Positions 34,063 through 45,891 of a stretch of DNA of 64,000 nucleotides are shown here, piece by piece. The first letter of the stretch is position 1, and every line of letters starts with the position of its first letter. The position numbers and the translations under genes were made by a program. The stretch covers positions 62,001 to 126,000 of the forward strand of contig JADNRY010000176.1 in the NCBI GenBank assembly GCA_015501585.1. Reading direction: 5' to 3'. The DNA is from Rhodocollybia butyracea. Taxonomy: Eukaryota; Basidiomycota; Agaricomycetes; Agaricales; Omphalotaceae. Under the pieces are notes generated by a model. It was given only the letters and a program-made list of their open reading frames with translations. It was not told where the DNA came from and searched no databases.

Positions 34063-36075
34063 ATGTTCTTCCAGTTTACTTACATCTATGTAGGATTTCT
34101 TTTTCGATTGATCCTGCATGTTATACTCACTAACCTCGTCGACAGCCAATTCTTGCCATCACAGTGGCTGTTTTTGGACTCTGGACTCTAAGCCCCATCC
34201 TGTTGCGTAAAGTCATCACGGATGCCGACGGAAACCCAATCCCCCCAGGTCCAAATACACGCTATCTTTTTCTTCGAAAATATCCTGAACGTGCTCTGCG
34301 CTCTTGGGCCCAGCAGTACGGTAATTTATTTTCCCTTTGGATCGGCACACAGCTTGTGGTTATCATTTCCGATGCCCAAGTGGCTCGGGACTTGCTGGTT
34401 ACCAACGGCGCTGTGTTCTCCTCTCGAAAACGGTACTTCATGAAGAGTCAAACGATTCTTGCCGGAAGAGCTATCACAGCCACACCATACGGCGAGACTT
34501 GGTATGTCACCTGCATTTATCTCTGATAAGTAGACTGCTCTGACTGTGATTTGTTAGGAGGCATCACCGAAAACTGGCGATGCAGCTACTCACACCGAAG
34601 GCAATAGAAGGATATGCCCAAAGCCTCGGGTACGAATCACACATAATGGCCCGAACCTTGATGGAGGATGGTCATTATGGGAAAACACCTCTCAATCCAT
34701 CTAATTATGCGGGTCGCTATGCGCTGAAGTAAGACTCAAATGCCATTCTTTCGCTGACTTGATAATTTATTTTCAATACGGTAGCAATATGTTGCTTGTT
34801 TCATTCGGCATAAGGACGGATACTATTGCAGATCCTTTGATTAATCGAGCCCTTGATCTTGCGATGGAATTTATGGATCTAACAGGTACCTACTTTCACC
34901 GATGCTCTTCTGATACAGGCTTAATATCGACATATGCAGGTCCATTGGCAAATCCTATCGACTTTTTGGAGCCGTTGCAGTGGATCCCATCAACGATGCG
35001 TACAAGAGGGAGGAAACTCCACAAAGACCTCCTCGAAGTATACGGGAGCATGATATTGCGTATGAAAAAAAGGCTGGATGTGGGAGACTACGTCCCGGAT
35101 TGCCTCGTGAAAACCCTCATCCGCGATCGAGAGAAGGAAAAACTTGACTGGGAAGATCTGTGTATGCTCTCGGCTGTTTTCACTCTTGGAGGTGTTCATT
35201 CGGTAAGTTAATGCTCGGACTATTGATATCTGGAAGTAATTGTGCCTTCATAGACATCAGGAATTATTCAGTGGTTCCTCGCATTAATACCATCTCATCC
35301 AGAAATAGCCATGCGGGCTCATGAAGAACTTGATAGGGTTATTGGACGTGACAGGTTGCCAACAGACGAGGACGAGGCTGATCTGCCCTACATTCGAGCA
35401 ATCATCAAGGAGGTCCGTGACCTACCTTTCCTCGTTTTCCGCTTTGATTAACATGACTCCAATTCTATCAGGTGCAGCGTGTACATGCTCCCTTTTGGAT
35501 AGTCACCCCCCATGCAACAAGTGAAGATTTCACCTACGAGGGACAGTTTATTCCTAAAGATACAGTTGTCATTCTCAATTCCTATGCTATTCATCATAAT
35601 TCGGAACATTATAAAGACGCGTGCGTATTTCCATTCATTTTTCAAGGTAATAATATCCACTGATACACTGCTTATTTTGAAGTTGGATTTTCAATCCTGA
35701 TAGATATTTGGGTGATGATCTGTCATGTGCTGAATCTGCAAAGCTGCCAAACGCCTTGGATCGCGATCATTGGGCCTTTGGAGCGGGGTAAGCTCACTCT
35801 GGCTGCAACAAAATTATTCCCTAACTTGTACATCCTGTAGACGCCGAATTTGTCCTGGGATTCATGTCGCGGAGCGAGAGCTTTGGCTTGCGGTTTCCCA
35901 GCTCCTGTGGTCATTCAACTTCCATGCGCTCCCAGATGAACCTATCTGTCTTGAGGAATACGAGGGCATGGCGGGACGAACACCATTGCCATTCCGGATT
36001 AAGCTTCAACCACGACATGAGAATGTAGAGGCGGTTTTGAAACTTAATGAAGAAGTCACATATTGGACCCTTTAG
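34063..36075 (+). CDS. Cytochrome P450 monooxygenase, with anomalies
   Basis: Exons 34063-34089, 34146-34501, 34558-34728, 34785-34885, 34940-35202, 35254-35412, 35472-about 35615, 35704-about 35789 and about 35841-36075. The N-terminal membrane anchor is PILAITVAVFGLWTL, followed by a Pro-rich hinge (NPIPPGPNTR). The C-helix WRHHR fits WxxxR. The K-helix is EVQR (ExxR). The haem loop is FGAGRRICPG with the ligand Cys. Two oddities: the I-helix reads GGVHST where most P450s have an acidic residue before Thr, and the PERF region is lost. Using the GTGCGT donor gives KDAYLGDD; the alternative donor GTAATA would need a one-base shift to reach RYLGDD. The general sequence resembles phenylacetate-hydroxylase-like fungal P450s. 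It may act in xenobiotic or secondary metabolism, or be a recently damaged gene. Confidence 0.75.
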
Positions 36076-37419
36076 TTTTATCCTGACTAAGATCGCAAAA
36101 CTTAAAAGAAGCCTGTCTTTTGATCCTATACTTCCTATATTCCTTCCTTATATCCTTATTCTCCTTATCCTTATCCTATACTTCTGTGACTATGCTTGAA
36201 GCATATAATATATAGATTAAATACCTAGTGAGCTTTTATTTCCATTTTCCTCTGACACTGTTACTGCATGATCAGTGACAGAAGATTGTTGAATAGGTTC
36301 TAAGGGTGGTGAGAAAACAAAGCTTGATTATCATTGACTTATATTAAGTCCATCATCCAAAAGCTGTTATAAATGAGAACCGGAAGGCGCCGCCTGATGA
36401 GAGTGCCTTAAGTGCCCTCTAAAGCAGTAGGACCTTGGGTACTCCGGTTTATGTATTACAAACTATCAAACCATACTGCCCCAAAGCGATGCACCATCGA
36501 AGTGTGCAACAGCGTAGTTAGTCTTCCGTGTTCTTCTAAGCATTTTCCCATTGACTTTTCTCATCAGGTGAACACCACCCGTGTTTCCACTCGCCGAGAT
36601 GTATCCTTCACCATACTAATACCCAGATATATTATTGTCACGGTATACGGGTGCTGGCAGCTGTACCATACCCAATGATGAGCACTGAGCAGATTCTGTA
36701 AAATTTACAGCCGTATTTGTACAAACTTGGTACAATATGGTACAACTTGAATGCGCATTGCGGATGCCTGCACTTATAGTTATAGTTAACACGTACAACT
36801 ATGGACTGTTCTTTTGCATTTTTAGATTCAGTTGTCCTGGTGTTCACAAGCCAAGGTGATTCATGATGTGAGCTATGTATTCATTTTGGGCCCAAACAAC
36901 CCATGAGTGAGCACTCCGAGGTCGAAACCATGCAGTGTTAGTGTTAGTGACAGGATTGCTGAACTATAAGTACTATAGTAGTAGCTTCGTTTGGGGGCTG
37001 ACCCAGTGGGGGCCCATCAGCAAAACGTGTATGCACGGGAAGCAGCTTTCCGGCACTGTACAGTGCTGGGGGCCGCTGAGAGCCGCTGGAAACGGCTGTA
37101 TGGTGCAGCTCACCCACGTTTTGCTGATGTCAAGGGTTGTCGAAAAGTCTTATCTAACCAAATAAGCCATATGGCATAGGGTTTCCTGGGTCCTTAGCAG
37201 TTGCCATCAACGCAACTGTCAAAACCAGCGAGGCGTTCTGGTTTTCCAATTATAAGTTTGATCTCCCCTTGTCTGCATCGCATATATTAGTAAGTTTAGT
37301 CAACTGACTCGACTCGGAGGTCGTTAAGATTAGAAAATTGTATAAGCTGCTATAGTTATAAGGATATTGCGTACGCTTCTATTGATACTATTTTGTCTTC
37401 CGTTATCTACCTGGGAGTC
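36076..37419. other. Intergenic, no gene supported
   Basis: Contains TATCCTTATT-type repeats just after the P450 stop (36130-36185), and a 115-bp potential hairpin at 37015-37129. Otherwise short frames only. Confidence 0.4.
37015..37129. repeat. 115-bp segment with perfect 15-bp inverted ends
   Basis: CATCAGCAAAACGTG at 37015-37029 and its exact reverse complement at 37115-37129. A GCACTGTACAGTGC palindrome lies inside. There is no clear target-site duplication. Confidence 0.6.
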
Positions 37420-38574
37420 ATGACTTACTATCGTCTTTCTTTCTTGTGGCTGATAGCAAGTAGTGGTAAGCTTAGATTAATATACAAAACAAATGTTTGA
37501 TTGAACTTGTTCTTTAAGGTTATGTAAATTGTCAATCCAGTATTACACTTCAAGTTCCTAGAGAAGGTGGCCCGGTCGCAAGCGCGGCGTTACAGCTGGT
37601 TGGGACAGCAGATAATGGGGTGGCAACTACATACATACAGTTATTCCAGGGTAATACACTTGACACAATTGTTGTGTCTGCATCTGGGTACCAGGTTGCC
37701 AGTGGGCCAAACACCGTTGGGTGCAATTTACTAGGCACAGCAGTCAATTGTCAGTATTTTCAGCCTATGATATCCACGACATTTGATGATGTGGCTCCTG
37801 TTACCGCTTTGGTTCTTGGGGTAGAGACGGGTGTCTTCACATCTCCAAGTCACGCAAATGCACCCTCTATTACATCTATTACCTCTTTGTTACCTACACC
37901 TACTACTCCGCCCGCACTGCCATCGCCTACGTCTCCAAGAACTGATTCTCCAGAGCCTGCTTCAATACAGTCCAACAAGTCGGCAGCAGTGATTAGAGGC
38001 GGAGTTGGTGGCGGAGTTGGTGGCGCCCTACTACTTTTCCTGACTCTACTCACATGCTGGTGGGCTAAAAGAAGGGGGAGAAGGCAATTGTCTCGTGTAA
38101 ACTTAACCACTCAGGAAACTATCTCTCCGTTGTAAGTGTATTGTCTGGTTGAAGCAGCTTGTTGACCTTTTTTTGCTGTTTTAGTATTATCTCCAAAGTG
38201 AATAACAATAGTACCAGGACAGTGGCAGGACTACTTCAAACTTCGTTGATGCCTCAGCAGCTCGTACTTGGCAAGTTTGATTCTGATTGAACGTAGCGCT
38301 TTCCCTCATATAAGTGCACTTTTCTTACTTAGGCATTGGCAGATCCAAGTATTCGGAAATGAGGGATCCTGAGAATATGATAGTGGATGCCCAGGAGGAA
38401 TTACATGCTACTCCAGAGCTGGTGGACAGAGGCTCGGGTAATGGTGTTGCTTCGACTCAGGTGACAACTCCATTGGAGCAAAGGGTGGCTGAGATCCTTG
38501 AGAGGGTCCGAAGAATGGAGGAATTGGTCAATAATCATCCACCAGACTATCAGTCTCAACCTGGTAGCACTTAA
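37420..38574 (+). CDS. Single-pass Ser/Thr-rich membrane protein with C-terminal coiled coil (family member 1)
   Basis: Four exons join exactly in frame: 37420-37465, 37519-38131, 38185-38270 and 38333-38574, encoding 328 aa. A signal peptide (MTYYRLSFLWLIASSG) leads to an extracellular domain (SSITLQVPREGGPVASA, later CNLLGTAVNCQYFQP). A Pro/Ser/Thr-rich stalk follows (PTPTTPPALPSPTSPR), then a transmembrane helix VGGALLLFLTLLTCWW with basic KRRGRR. The cytoplasmic tail ends in LEQRVAEILERVRRMEELV and PPDYQSQPGST. Intron 3 has a GC donor (GCAAGT). Signal peptide, stalk, one helix and cytoplasmic coil suggest a surface protein or sensor. The function is unknown. The tail motif is the signature shared with the genes at 18452 and 21377. 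Confidence 0.8.
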
Positions 38575-38944
38575 AATAACACATAAAATATTTTGGGTTA
38601 TCTCCTGTTCTGATGAACTTTTTGAACCAGCTGCTTTATAGTATAGGGTGGTTTATCATGACTGACCAGGTAACAACCAGGTAAGTACTTTATCTAATTT
38701 CACAGTGTGTTCATAAAGCCACATATTAGCCCATCACTTGGCCCATCGTTGCACTTGAGCATCCAAAATTCCAGCATATGCGTAACGTTGCTGCTCGTGC
38801 AATCACGGAGAGAAAAGGTCGAAAGGCGATATCAGTCTGTCATGTTTCACGAACAGACGGAAAAAGACCCGTACCCTCATTAACACTCCAGTTTATTGCC
38901 ACTTGAACACAACGCCGTCGCTAGTGATAGCGGTGAGTTCCTGC

Positions 38945-39155
38945 TCTGAGTAAGAGGTAGAAGTCAGAGTAACGATTGCGGCGTCAATTTGAGTGAGTTT
39001 TTCGGGACATGGGATACGATACAATTCGACATATTGCGAGTGGTAGTGTACTTGCGAGAGTGAAGAACATAATTATTGGTACACCGTAGATCAAGAAAAT
39101 AGCATAAGTATATCCTAAATCTCTCGTCTGAAAAGGAACACGTAAGGACCACCAA
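38945..39155. repeat. Left part of a duplicated block (copy 1)
   Basis: Matches 51405-51574 plus 51819-51905, including GCGGCGTCAATT and AGCATAAGTATATCCTAAAT. It preserves the empty site GGTACACCGTAG (about 39079-39090) where copy 2 carries a solo LTR. Confidence 0.75.
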
Positions 39156-40640
39156 TTATCCACTAGCAGTGGGCCATCGCTGTTGCGTGGCAGTTACTCG
39201 GGCCAAAGCGGAAGGTAAGATATACAAGTAATGCAGTCTCCCGTAGGCAGACTCTAAAACCTCGTCGAGGTATAGTAATGGACAATAGATAGATAGATAC
39301 AATTTTTTCTTTAAGTCGACAGAATCATATTTATTCTGGAGATAACTCTCTTTCGCGGTCATGTTCTTGAAAGTTGACGTTCATCTCACTGTCTGGTGTC
39401 GCAACCACCGCAATCCATTGGATGCCAAATGAGATTTTTTCTATATCATACACAAATAAGAGCTAACAATCCTCTTGGAAGTTCCGCAAGTTTTTTGTTG
39501 ACTCTGAAACCCATGGCAGCACTAGTCTTTTGTTCTCTTTGTCCATGTCATCTGGCTACAGCAAAAATCTCGTCACTGTCATGTTCAGCATACCATCTGT
39601 GCGTAATATGTATACGGTAATGTGTTTTTCTTTTGTTTATCCTGCCGTGCATTGACAACTGTACTTCCCAGGCGCACTCCGCGCGCGCCGCTGTAATATG
39701 ACTCTGAGCTTCGCTTCCCTGCGCTAGCGCACCCAGGGAGGAGCTACTCTTCTTTCAAGTTTGAGGTGGTAAGGATGGCCATATGGTCCAGCCAGTGCTC
39801 CTGATGCTGGACGAGAAGGAACGAAGGATGCATGTGGACAAAGTGAGTAAACAATGTTTATTCACCGACATCTTGGGTTTCAATCTCATCAATCCAAGGA
39901 AACAATGATACCTGATACCTGAAACTCTCCAAGAAAAATCGGGAAAAATCCATACATTCTGCAACTGCTTCCAGCAAGGTAATATCTATGCTCTTGAGTC
40001 CTCAAGCATGTCAGGACAGCCTCTAAAACATAGGATTTGCGAGGATACCGAGCCATCTACTACATCTCTCAGTACACCTTCACAACGCCACAGCCAAACA
40101 CACCTTCTTCGTTTGCCAGACATCTGTCACTACTTCTTTGCAATCGTTGATGGATGCTCAGGTGGGTTTTTGCTCATAAGTAGTGCAACTTGACCTATAC
40201 TAAATTTTGCTCTCATTGATTTTCGATGATCTCTCACCTATCGAATTCGTTACCACGCACGTCAACACCATTCTATACTACCTAAGCAGCAGTCAACTCT
40301 CCCCACACGCGCACTGACATAACTCGCTACGGAAGCTGCTACGGAGTGTCGAACGTTCAACGCAGAACAGGACATGGGGAACAGATTTTTTTTTCCTGCT
40401 TGATATTGAGCAAAGTACAAACATAAATAGTAAGACGATAGCTTTCACTTCGATATGCTGCATTCGTTCGGATTTGTTGCTACAGTACAGTAAGCTGTGT
40501 AAACACCTACGTCACCTACGTTTAATTTGCATTTAATGCCCCACAATCAACGGAAGTAATTACCTTAACAGGATTAAGGTACGCTTTTTCCAGGACAGAA
40601 ACTCGGCAATAAATTGCCCTCGTAAAATAATGTAGCCACA
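39156..40640. other. 1.48-kb segment present only in copy 1 of the duplicated block
   Basis: In copy 2 the flanking sequences are almost adjacent (around 51905). No recognisable gene, terminal repeat or target duplication was seen, so it may be an insertion here or a deletion there. Confidence 0.45.
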
Positions 40641-40653
40641 CACCTAAATGGCC

Positions 40654-41035
40654 TCACTCTTGATCCATCATATAGTACCAACGCGGCAACGTCTTGATCT
40701 CGAGTACCTTTGAAACTGCTTGACGATCTCTACAGTAAGCTGGTTGGGTCCAGGCCGCCCGAAGAACCAAGCTGTCTAAAAGACTGCGAAAAATTATCGA
40801 ATAACGATACAACCCTTCCAATGTCGCCATCCCGGGTAGAGTAAACAATCGCCATTCTTGAGAGTGCCCAAGGTAGTTATTTGGCTCGACCCATGAAGGT
40901 TGTAGAGGTACGTAGCGTCTGCAAACCACTCTTCTGGCAGTTCATCGTTGGAATAGAGTTTCTCGTAGTACATCTTGCCAATTGACTGCATGCGCTCATC
41001 AGGGATTAAAAATCCGAAACACTTTCTAGGTGCGA
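40654..41035 (-). pseudogene. Decayed copy of a small hypothetical gene (copy 1)
   Basis: Minus-strand sequence reads CFGFLIPDERMQSIGKMYYE, then LPEEWFADATY. It then needs frame changes to continue with GRVVSLFDN-like DNA and end in PRWYYMMDQE. The second copy at 51932-52322 keeps the middle open but is broken near its start. The start Met present in copy 2 (ATGGCACC) is lost here (ATCGCACC). Taken together they indicate an ancestral protein of about 130 aa, which I do not recognise. Confidence 0.55.
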
Positions 41036-41174
41036 TCTAGAGCAAAAGACGTTAACGTGTTGAGCATTCCAACAAGCCTTACGGGTGCTCGCGAGAGATC
41101 TCAAATCAACCAGGAGGATCACGGTATTTGCACATGAGTCCTAGTCACATGATTATATTGCGTCCGGCGCTCAA

Positions 41175-42034
41175 TAGGGTTGAGGGAAAAACTACCTCAG
41201 AGGTTCGGAACCTGGGTCAAACCTCCAGCCTAGCGAAGGGGTAGTTGCGAACAGGTTGCGAACCGTTTCAAACCTGTCACGTGATGACATAATACCTATA
41301 TTTTTCGCCCCGCGCGCTACGCGCGCGCATTAGGTTCTAACAGATGTTACTGGGCATGTATTGTATTACAACGAATCTTACCGGCATTAAGAGATAGGAA
41401 CAGGGCTTCTCTAGTCAAAGCTTAAGGTAAAATTATTACTCGGCTCGTCCATATCGTCCTCTGCAACTTCATGTACCGACAAATCCCAAACCAGCATTAA
41501 TCTTCACAGTGCACACAGCGAAAGTATGATGGCATATGTAGCGTCGGAAGAATGGCTTGTGCATGATGAATATCAGTCGAAAATTCACTTGGATGTTGTG
41601 AGAATCGACCTGAATTGCTACCAGCAAGAGAGCTGGAACCTTGAGGGGAAAAGATAAGAGATCAGATTAAGAAAGTATTTTCGAAGGTAGGAGGTGCTTT
41701 TTGATATTTTCGGGAATAGGAGCGTGAGAAAGTGGTACGCGAGTATCGTACTAAAGCTCTTCAACTTTTGAAGAATCCATCGCGGGAGGTAAGTTTCACG
41801 CGAGCTGAGTGGTGGGCGCCACGCCATCGTTATATAACAAGTATCTAGGCTAAGCTAATTTTCCAATGGCCGTACAGCATGAGTAAATTTTCTCAATAGC
41901 TCAAGGTACACGTGACGGTTCGCTACCCCCACCTTGGCTCTAGGTAGGGGGAGGTTCGCAACAGGTTCGCAACATGTTGCGAACTTCAAAAGCACGTGAC
42001 CGCGGGTCAAACCTAGGTTATTCCCTCAACCCTA
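41175..42034. mobile_element. 860-bp non-autonomous hAT-like element
   Basis: Terminal inverted repeats start TAGGGTTGAGGGAA on both sides (right end TTCCCTCAACCCTA). The element is flanked by a perfect 8-bp duplication GCGCTCAA (41167-41174 and 42035-42042). Subterminal regions carry many GGTTGCGAAC/GTTCGCAACC motifs in both directions, a known hAT trait. A CGCGCGCTACGCGCGCG palindrome lies near 41315. There is no transposase frame; the longest frame is 69 aa. Confidence 0.85.
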
Positions 42035-42079
42035 GCGCTCAACGTTTTTGAGCTCAAACTAGATGATTCCAATTCGATG

Positions 42080-43370
42080 AACTTGAAGGAACAAGCACAA
42101 CTGACGCGGATGATATCGATAAACTCTCACGGCTGCCTCCTTTGGTAACTGGAACAGTCGACGAATCTTCGCTAGCTTCACGTACGTATCATTCGTGTTT
42201 TATTCATATTTGCTTTCTGAATTAAACGTCTTTTCTTTACAGATGTGGCAGCTCCTGGATAGTCTGCAATTCTCGACATACTGATCCTATCCGAGCATTC
42301 GATGTCTCGACTCTAACCGCACAGACGAGTCTCTTTCTGGTGGAATTGGCTGCAAAGTACGTGACTGTTTCGAAGGTTTTGCACGCACAGTATACTCAAG
42401 CATCCTTTTAAATTTTAGGTCTATATAGGTCAAGAGTCTAGGAAGCCTGATCGCCTTCTCCTGTCAGCAGAAGCACCAAACTCGACAAAAATGACTTTCG
42501 CCTTCTGAAACGAACAGCAGATACACCGTCGTATTGGATATGGGAGGGACCGGGAACCGTGAAGTCGTCCCACTAGTGTACGGAGGTAGTGAAGCCCAAG
42601 GTACTCTTGCAGGCCAGAGCAGCAGTGTCAAGCGGAGCTGGTGCATGTAACATGCCTCTACCCAAGGAGCATCCTACAACGTCGACCCTTTTGACCCATG
42701 GTGAGCCAATGCTCCGACAAGTTCTATGTCCCGTTCAATTCGTCTGCCCCAATGCCACGCTCTTCAGATGCCGCCTCCACTTAATTGTCCGTACGCTCGT
42801 GTTACTCCCCTGCCTGCGCAGTAACCACCCTCCGTACTGTATGCATATGCTCCGCCAGCCTGCACCGGATACCCGGAAGCTCGATGCATGCTCTTCTTCT
42901 TCCCCTTCTGACTGATTCTCGTGATGGGCCGCCACGACAACAACGGGTGCCGCCGACTGGTCCTGGGCCGGCGGTCCTCTTAGTATGGCTTTAGCGACTA
43001 CTGTTTCCCCTTGTGTTCAAAAAACCGGATTCCGTATAGATTACCGTCAGTAAACGACAACAACAACGAGTGACGCCGACTACTTCTGGTACGGCGGTCC
43101 TCTTTTTTCCTCGTGTTCAAAAAAACGTGATTCCTTCTTTCTCGATTGCCGTCAGTAACGAATGTTCCTCATATCCATCTCTCTTCCCTTTTGCTTACAG
43201 CTCTGAATGTTTGCAGATCGTACCTACATACCCGAACACAGAGATCAGTATACGAAGTTAGCCCCGAGACCTGGAGAGGATAAGGTTTCTTGTATGTGAA
43301 ACAGCGTTTTTCTGTATCTGTGGTCCCAATATTGTCAACTCGTGCTGTTGTTTGTGGTTCTTACTAGCCC
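42080..43370 (+). repeat. Decayed-gene block, copy A
   Basis: One of four copies (also 46880-48180, 52510-53740 and 62080-63480) sharing GGAACAGTCGACGAATCTTC, TCTTTTCTTTACAGATGTGGC, and a Pro/Ser-rich region such as CAGATGCCGCCTCCAC. Frames are broken in every copy, but intron-like boundaries (GTACGT...TTTACAG) remain, so this looks like a former spliced gene of unknown function that travels with the type-1 hydrophobins. Copies B and C also end next to a type-1 hydrophobin. Confidence 0.6.
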
Positions 43371-43554
43371 GTGTAGAAGCACTTATGTTCACTGTTACGA
43401 AGAAATACCAATCTTGGTTTTACGATATAACTCTAAAGCCCCAACTCCAGAATAAGACGTTTACAACCAGCTTCCAGCTGCAGAGTTTTGCTGATCAGAG
43501 GCAAGTGCTAAAATGAACGAGTGGTTGCCAGGCATAGCAGTACTTGAATGCGAC

Positions 43555-43962
43555 GCACCCAGAGAGTGATGTGAGTACGATCGACGGAGATGACACCACT
43601 GAAAAGTTTCAGTCAGTAATGCAGCCATAGAAGAAATATCCTCCAGATCACCGTTGGAGGTTGTTATCACAGCAGACACTTTAAGAAGAGCTGCACGCAC
43701 ATTATAAACGGCCTACCAAGCTCCACTGCGTCAACACCGGAGCAAGTAAAACCGATAAGGCCAGTTACATTGCCAAGGACGATGTCAAGGAACCCCGCGA
43801 GCGGGCTGGTGAGGAGGTTGGATTGAGCTCAAGCGACAAACTGGGTGCTCGGACAGCACTGAATGGAACTAGTGCTGGAGGGCTCATTGCGAGGAGTGGG
43901 GGTAGCTATGGCAAGAGTAGGAAGAGCGGCGGCAACAAAGGTGAGTTTAGTGAGATGCAGAG
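43555..43962 (-). pseudogene. Dead class I hydrophobin (type 1)
   Basis: Minus strand still shows the secretion-signal region (KLTFVAAALPTLAIATPTPR), QCC, and the third-exon remnant GGTGTCATCTCCG. The start codon is lost, the first Cys motif (TCSTG) is missing, frames change within the central part, and the exon-2 Cys codons have become AKVSAVI. It is the most degraded member of the array and lies nearest to the epoxide hydrolase gene. Confidence 0.75.
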
Positions 43963-44323
43963 TAAAGGGAGCCGGAATTTAGGAATTGTAGCCTACAGAA
44001 GGGCAAGTAGAGGAGCAGTGTCAATGAGGGAGCCTGGAGGGGGCGAGCAGTGTGACGAAGGGTCCTGTTTAGGTCATCAGTCGGCACTATTTTTGATCCG
44101 CTGAATCGGCTGAGGATATGACTCGCTTTGGCTTCATGCGCAATTGCTTTGAATGGGGAAATGCTTTACCGAAAACATTTCAATGCCCTGACAACATATG
44201 CATCACACTGTACACACATCATGCACAGATCAAGCCCAAGAAATGGCTTGCATGTCACACAAACGTAACAAAGTCTTGGATTGCATTTTATGCTCAGATA
44301 GCCCCATAATCTTCAATAAAAAC

Positions 44324-45891
44324 TTATGTAGAATATCCGCTTTTCTTCGGAACCACACCATATGCAGGTCCTGCCTTCCCAAACATTATTCTCAAATCTT
44401 GAACCAGAAGCTCTGGCACCTCATATGCAGCAAAATGACCCCCTTTATCGTGATCAGCCTGAAACACTAGCCCTCTGTATTCCTTAATCGAGCTTTATCA
44501 AGGAAATCCATTAAATAGACACAAGAAGGAGAAGACAAATCACTCACCTGGGAGATGCATAGATGATTTCCTTGGGGAAGGTTGAGACACCTAGTTTCAC
44601 TGGGGCTTCGGTTGTCCAGTTGAATGGAGTTGTGATTTCTCCAGCCTGAATAATTTCATAATACATAAAAGAAGGAGCCGCTGGGCCCGCTCGCGAGAAC
44701 CAGTAAATCGAAATCCACGTCAGAACTATGGCATCATCAGTCTAGACTCCCATCAGGCGCACTTTCTGTGGCATACCTTCATCGTCATCCCAAGGATAGT
44801 TGTCTGTCCAGACGACGATTTTTTCATAGATCCAAGTAAGAAGGCCAACAGGAGAATCTGCGAGACTATATCCTATTGTCTGTGGTTGCGTAGATTGCAG
44901 GAGAAGATAAGCATTTGATTGAGTGGAATACCACCGGCCACGGGCGGCCCGTGGGTCTGATAGCTCGTCTGGCAAGGGCTTTGAGGTTGGCGTTGGTAGT
45001 GTTGTACTGGGAAGTAGTCCACGTCAGCTATCTACGGGGAAAAAGGATCCTTACAGAAGCATGTTCGTGTGCCACGCCATCAGGTGCTTGTTGCCATACA
45101 TGTTTGCCATCTCTCGCGTAACCTGGTGCAATCAGATTGAATTTTATTTTTGGGACACTTCGAGGAAACAGAGCACTGACAATGCTTCCCCAGTCTCCAC
45201 CCTGTGTCACTAGAAAGAATAATCCTATCAGAGGCGACGAAGCAACAACTGACTTCACACACCATATTCTTCATAGCCCAAGGCTAGCATCAGTTTATTA
45301 CCGACCTGAAATGCATTTGTCAAACCAATCCTTGAACTAGTCGCGTGTACCTACCTCAGCATATTGGGCACTTTTGAAACCCTGCCGTTTAGGACCCTGG
45401 GAGAACCCATAGCCAGGCAAGCTAAGCGCAACAACATGGAATGCTGGCTGGTCTGGTCCAGGATTCAAGAGTAATGGTAGTACCTTGCGTACTTCAATGA
45501 AGCTTCCAGGCCCTACCACAACTGTCGGCACAAGTCAAATAATAGGGCGAAGGTACTCACATCCATGGACAAACAGCATTGGAATAGCACTGTCAACCTC
45601 ACTCTTCTGATGCACGTAATGAATATTCAAAGTCCCATGGCCCTCGACGTCAATGTCTCTGGTGAACTGAGGCAGCTCCTCATTAATCCGAGCTTCCTCT
45701 TTACGCCAATCGAAACCGTTCTGCCATCTGGAAACCAAACGGCGGACATCAGTCAATGACGCTCCATACTTCTGTCCTGCACCCTCGAGCTCGTCTGGGA
45801 GGACATGCAGTGCCAGCTTCTTGCCTAGCAGCGACAGTTGCTCATCGGAAATTGCGATTTTGAAAGGTTTTTCATTAGAGTCCGCAGGCAT
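44324..45891 (-). CDS. Epoxide hydrolase (alpha/beta hydrolase, microsomal-type), 399 aa
   Basis: Eight exons join exactly in frame: 45891-45561, 45512-45355, 45305-45263, 45209-45159, 45112-45055, 45006-44777, 44725-44548 and 44474-44324. The N-terminal epoxide hydrolase domain ([17 protein letters not shown]) is followed by the oxyanion motif HGWPGS and the nucleophile motif GGDWG with the catalytic Asp. [12 protein letters not shown] follows, then [10 protein letters not shown] with a candidate proton-donating Tyr, and [10 protein letters not shown] with the catalytic His. All expected elements are present and the length is typical. The enzyme opens epoxides to diols, for example downstream of P450 oxidation. 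No signal peptide or obvious membrane anchor. It is bounded by a dead hydrophobin and spacer. Start at the first Met. Confidence 0.9.

Noticed and set aside
39156..40640. 1.48-kb extra stretch as a transposon
   Set aside because: No terminal inverted repeats, LTRs or target duplication found at its boundaries, so insertion versus deletion cannot be decided.
34063..45891. P450 plus epoxide hydrolase as a secondary-metabolite cluster
   Set aside because: They are 8 kb apart with repeats, a transposon and a dead hydrophobin between, and no core biosynthetic enzyme is present.
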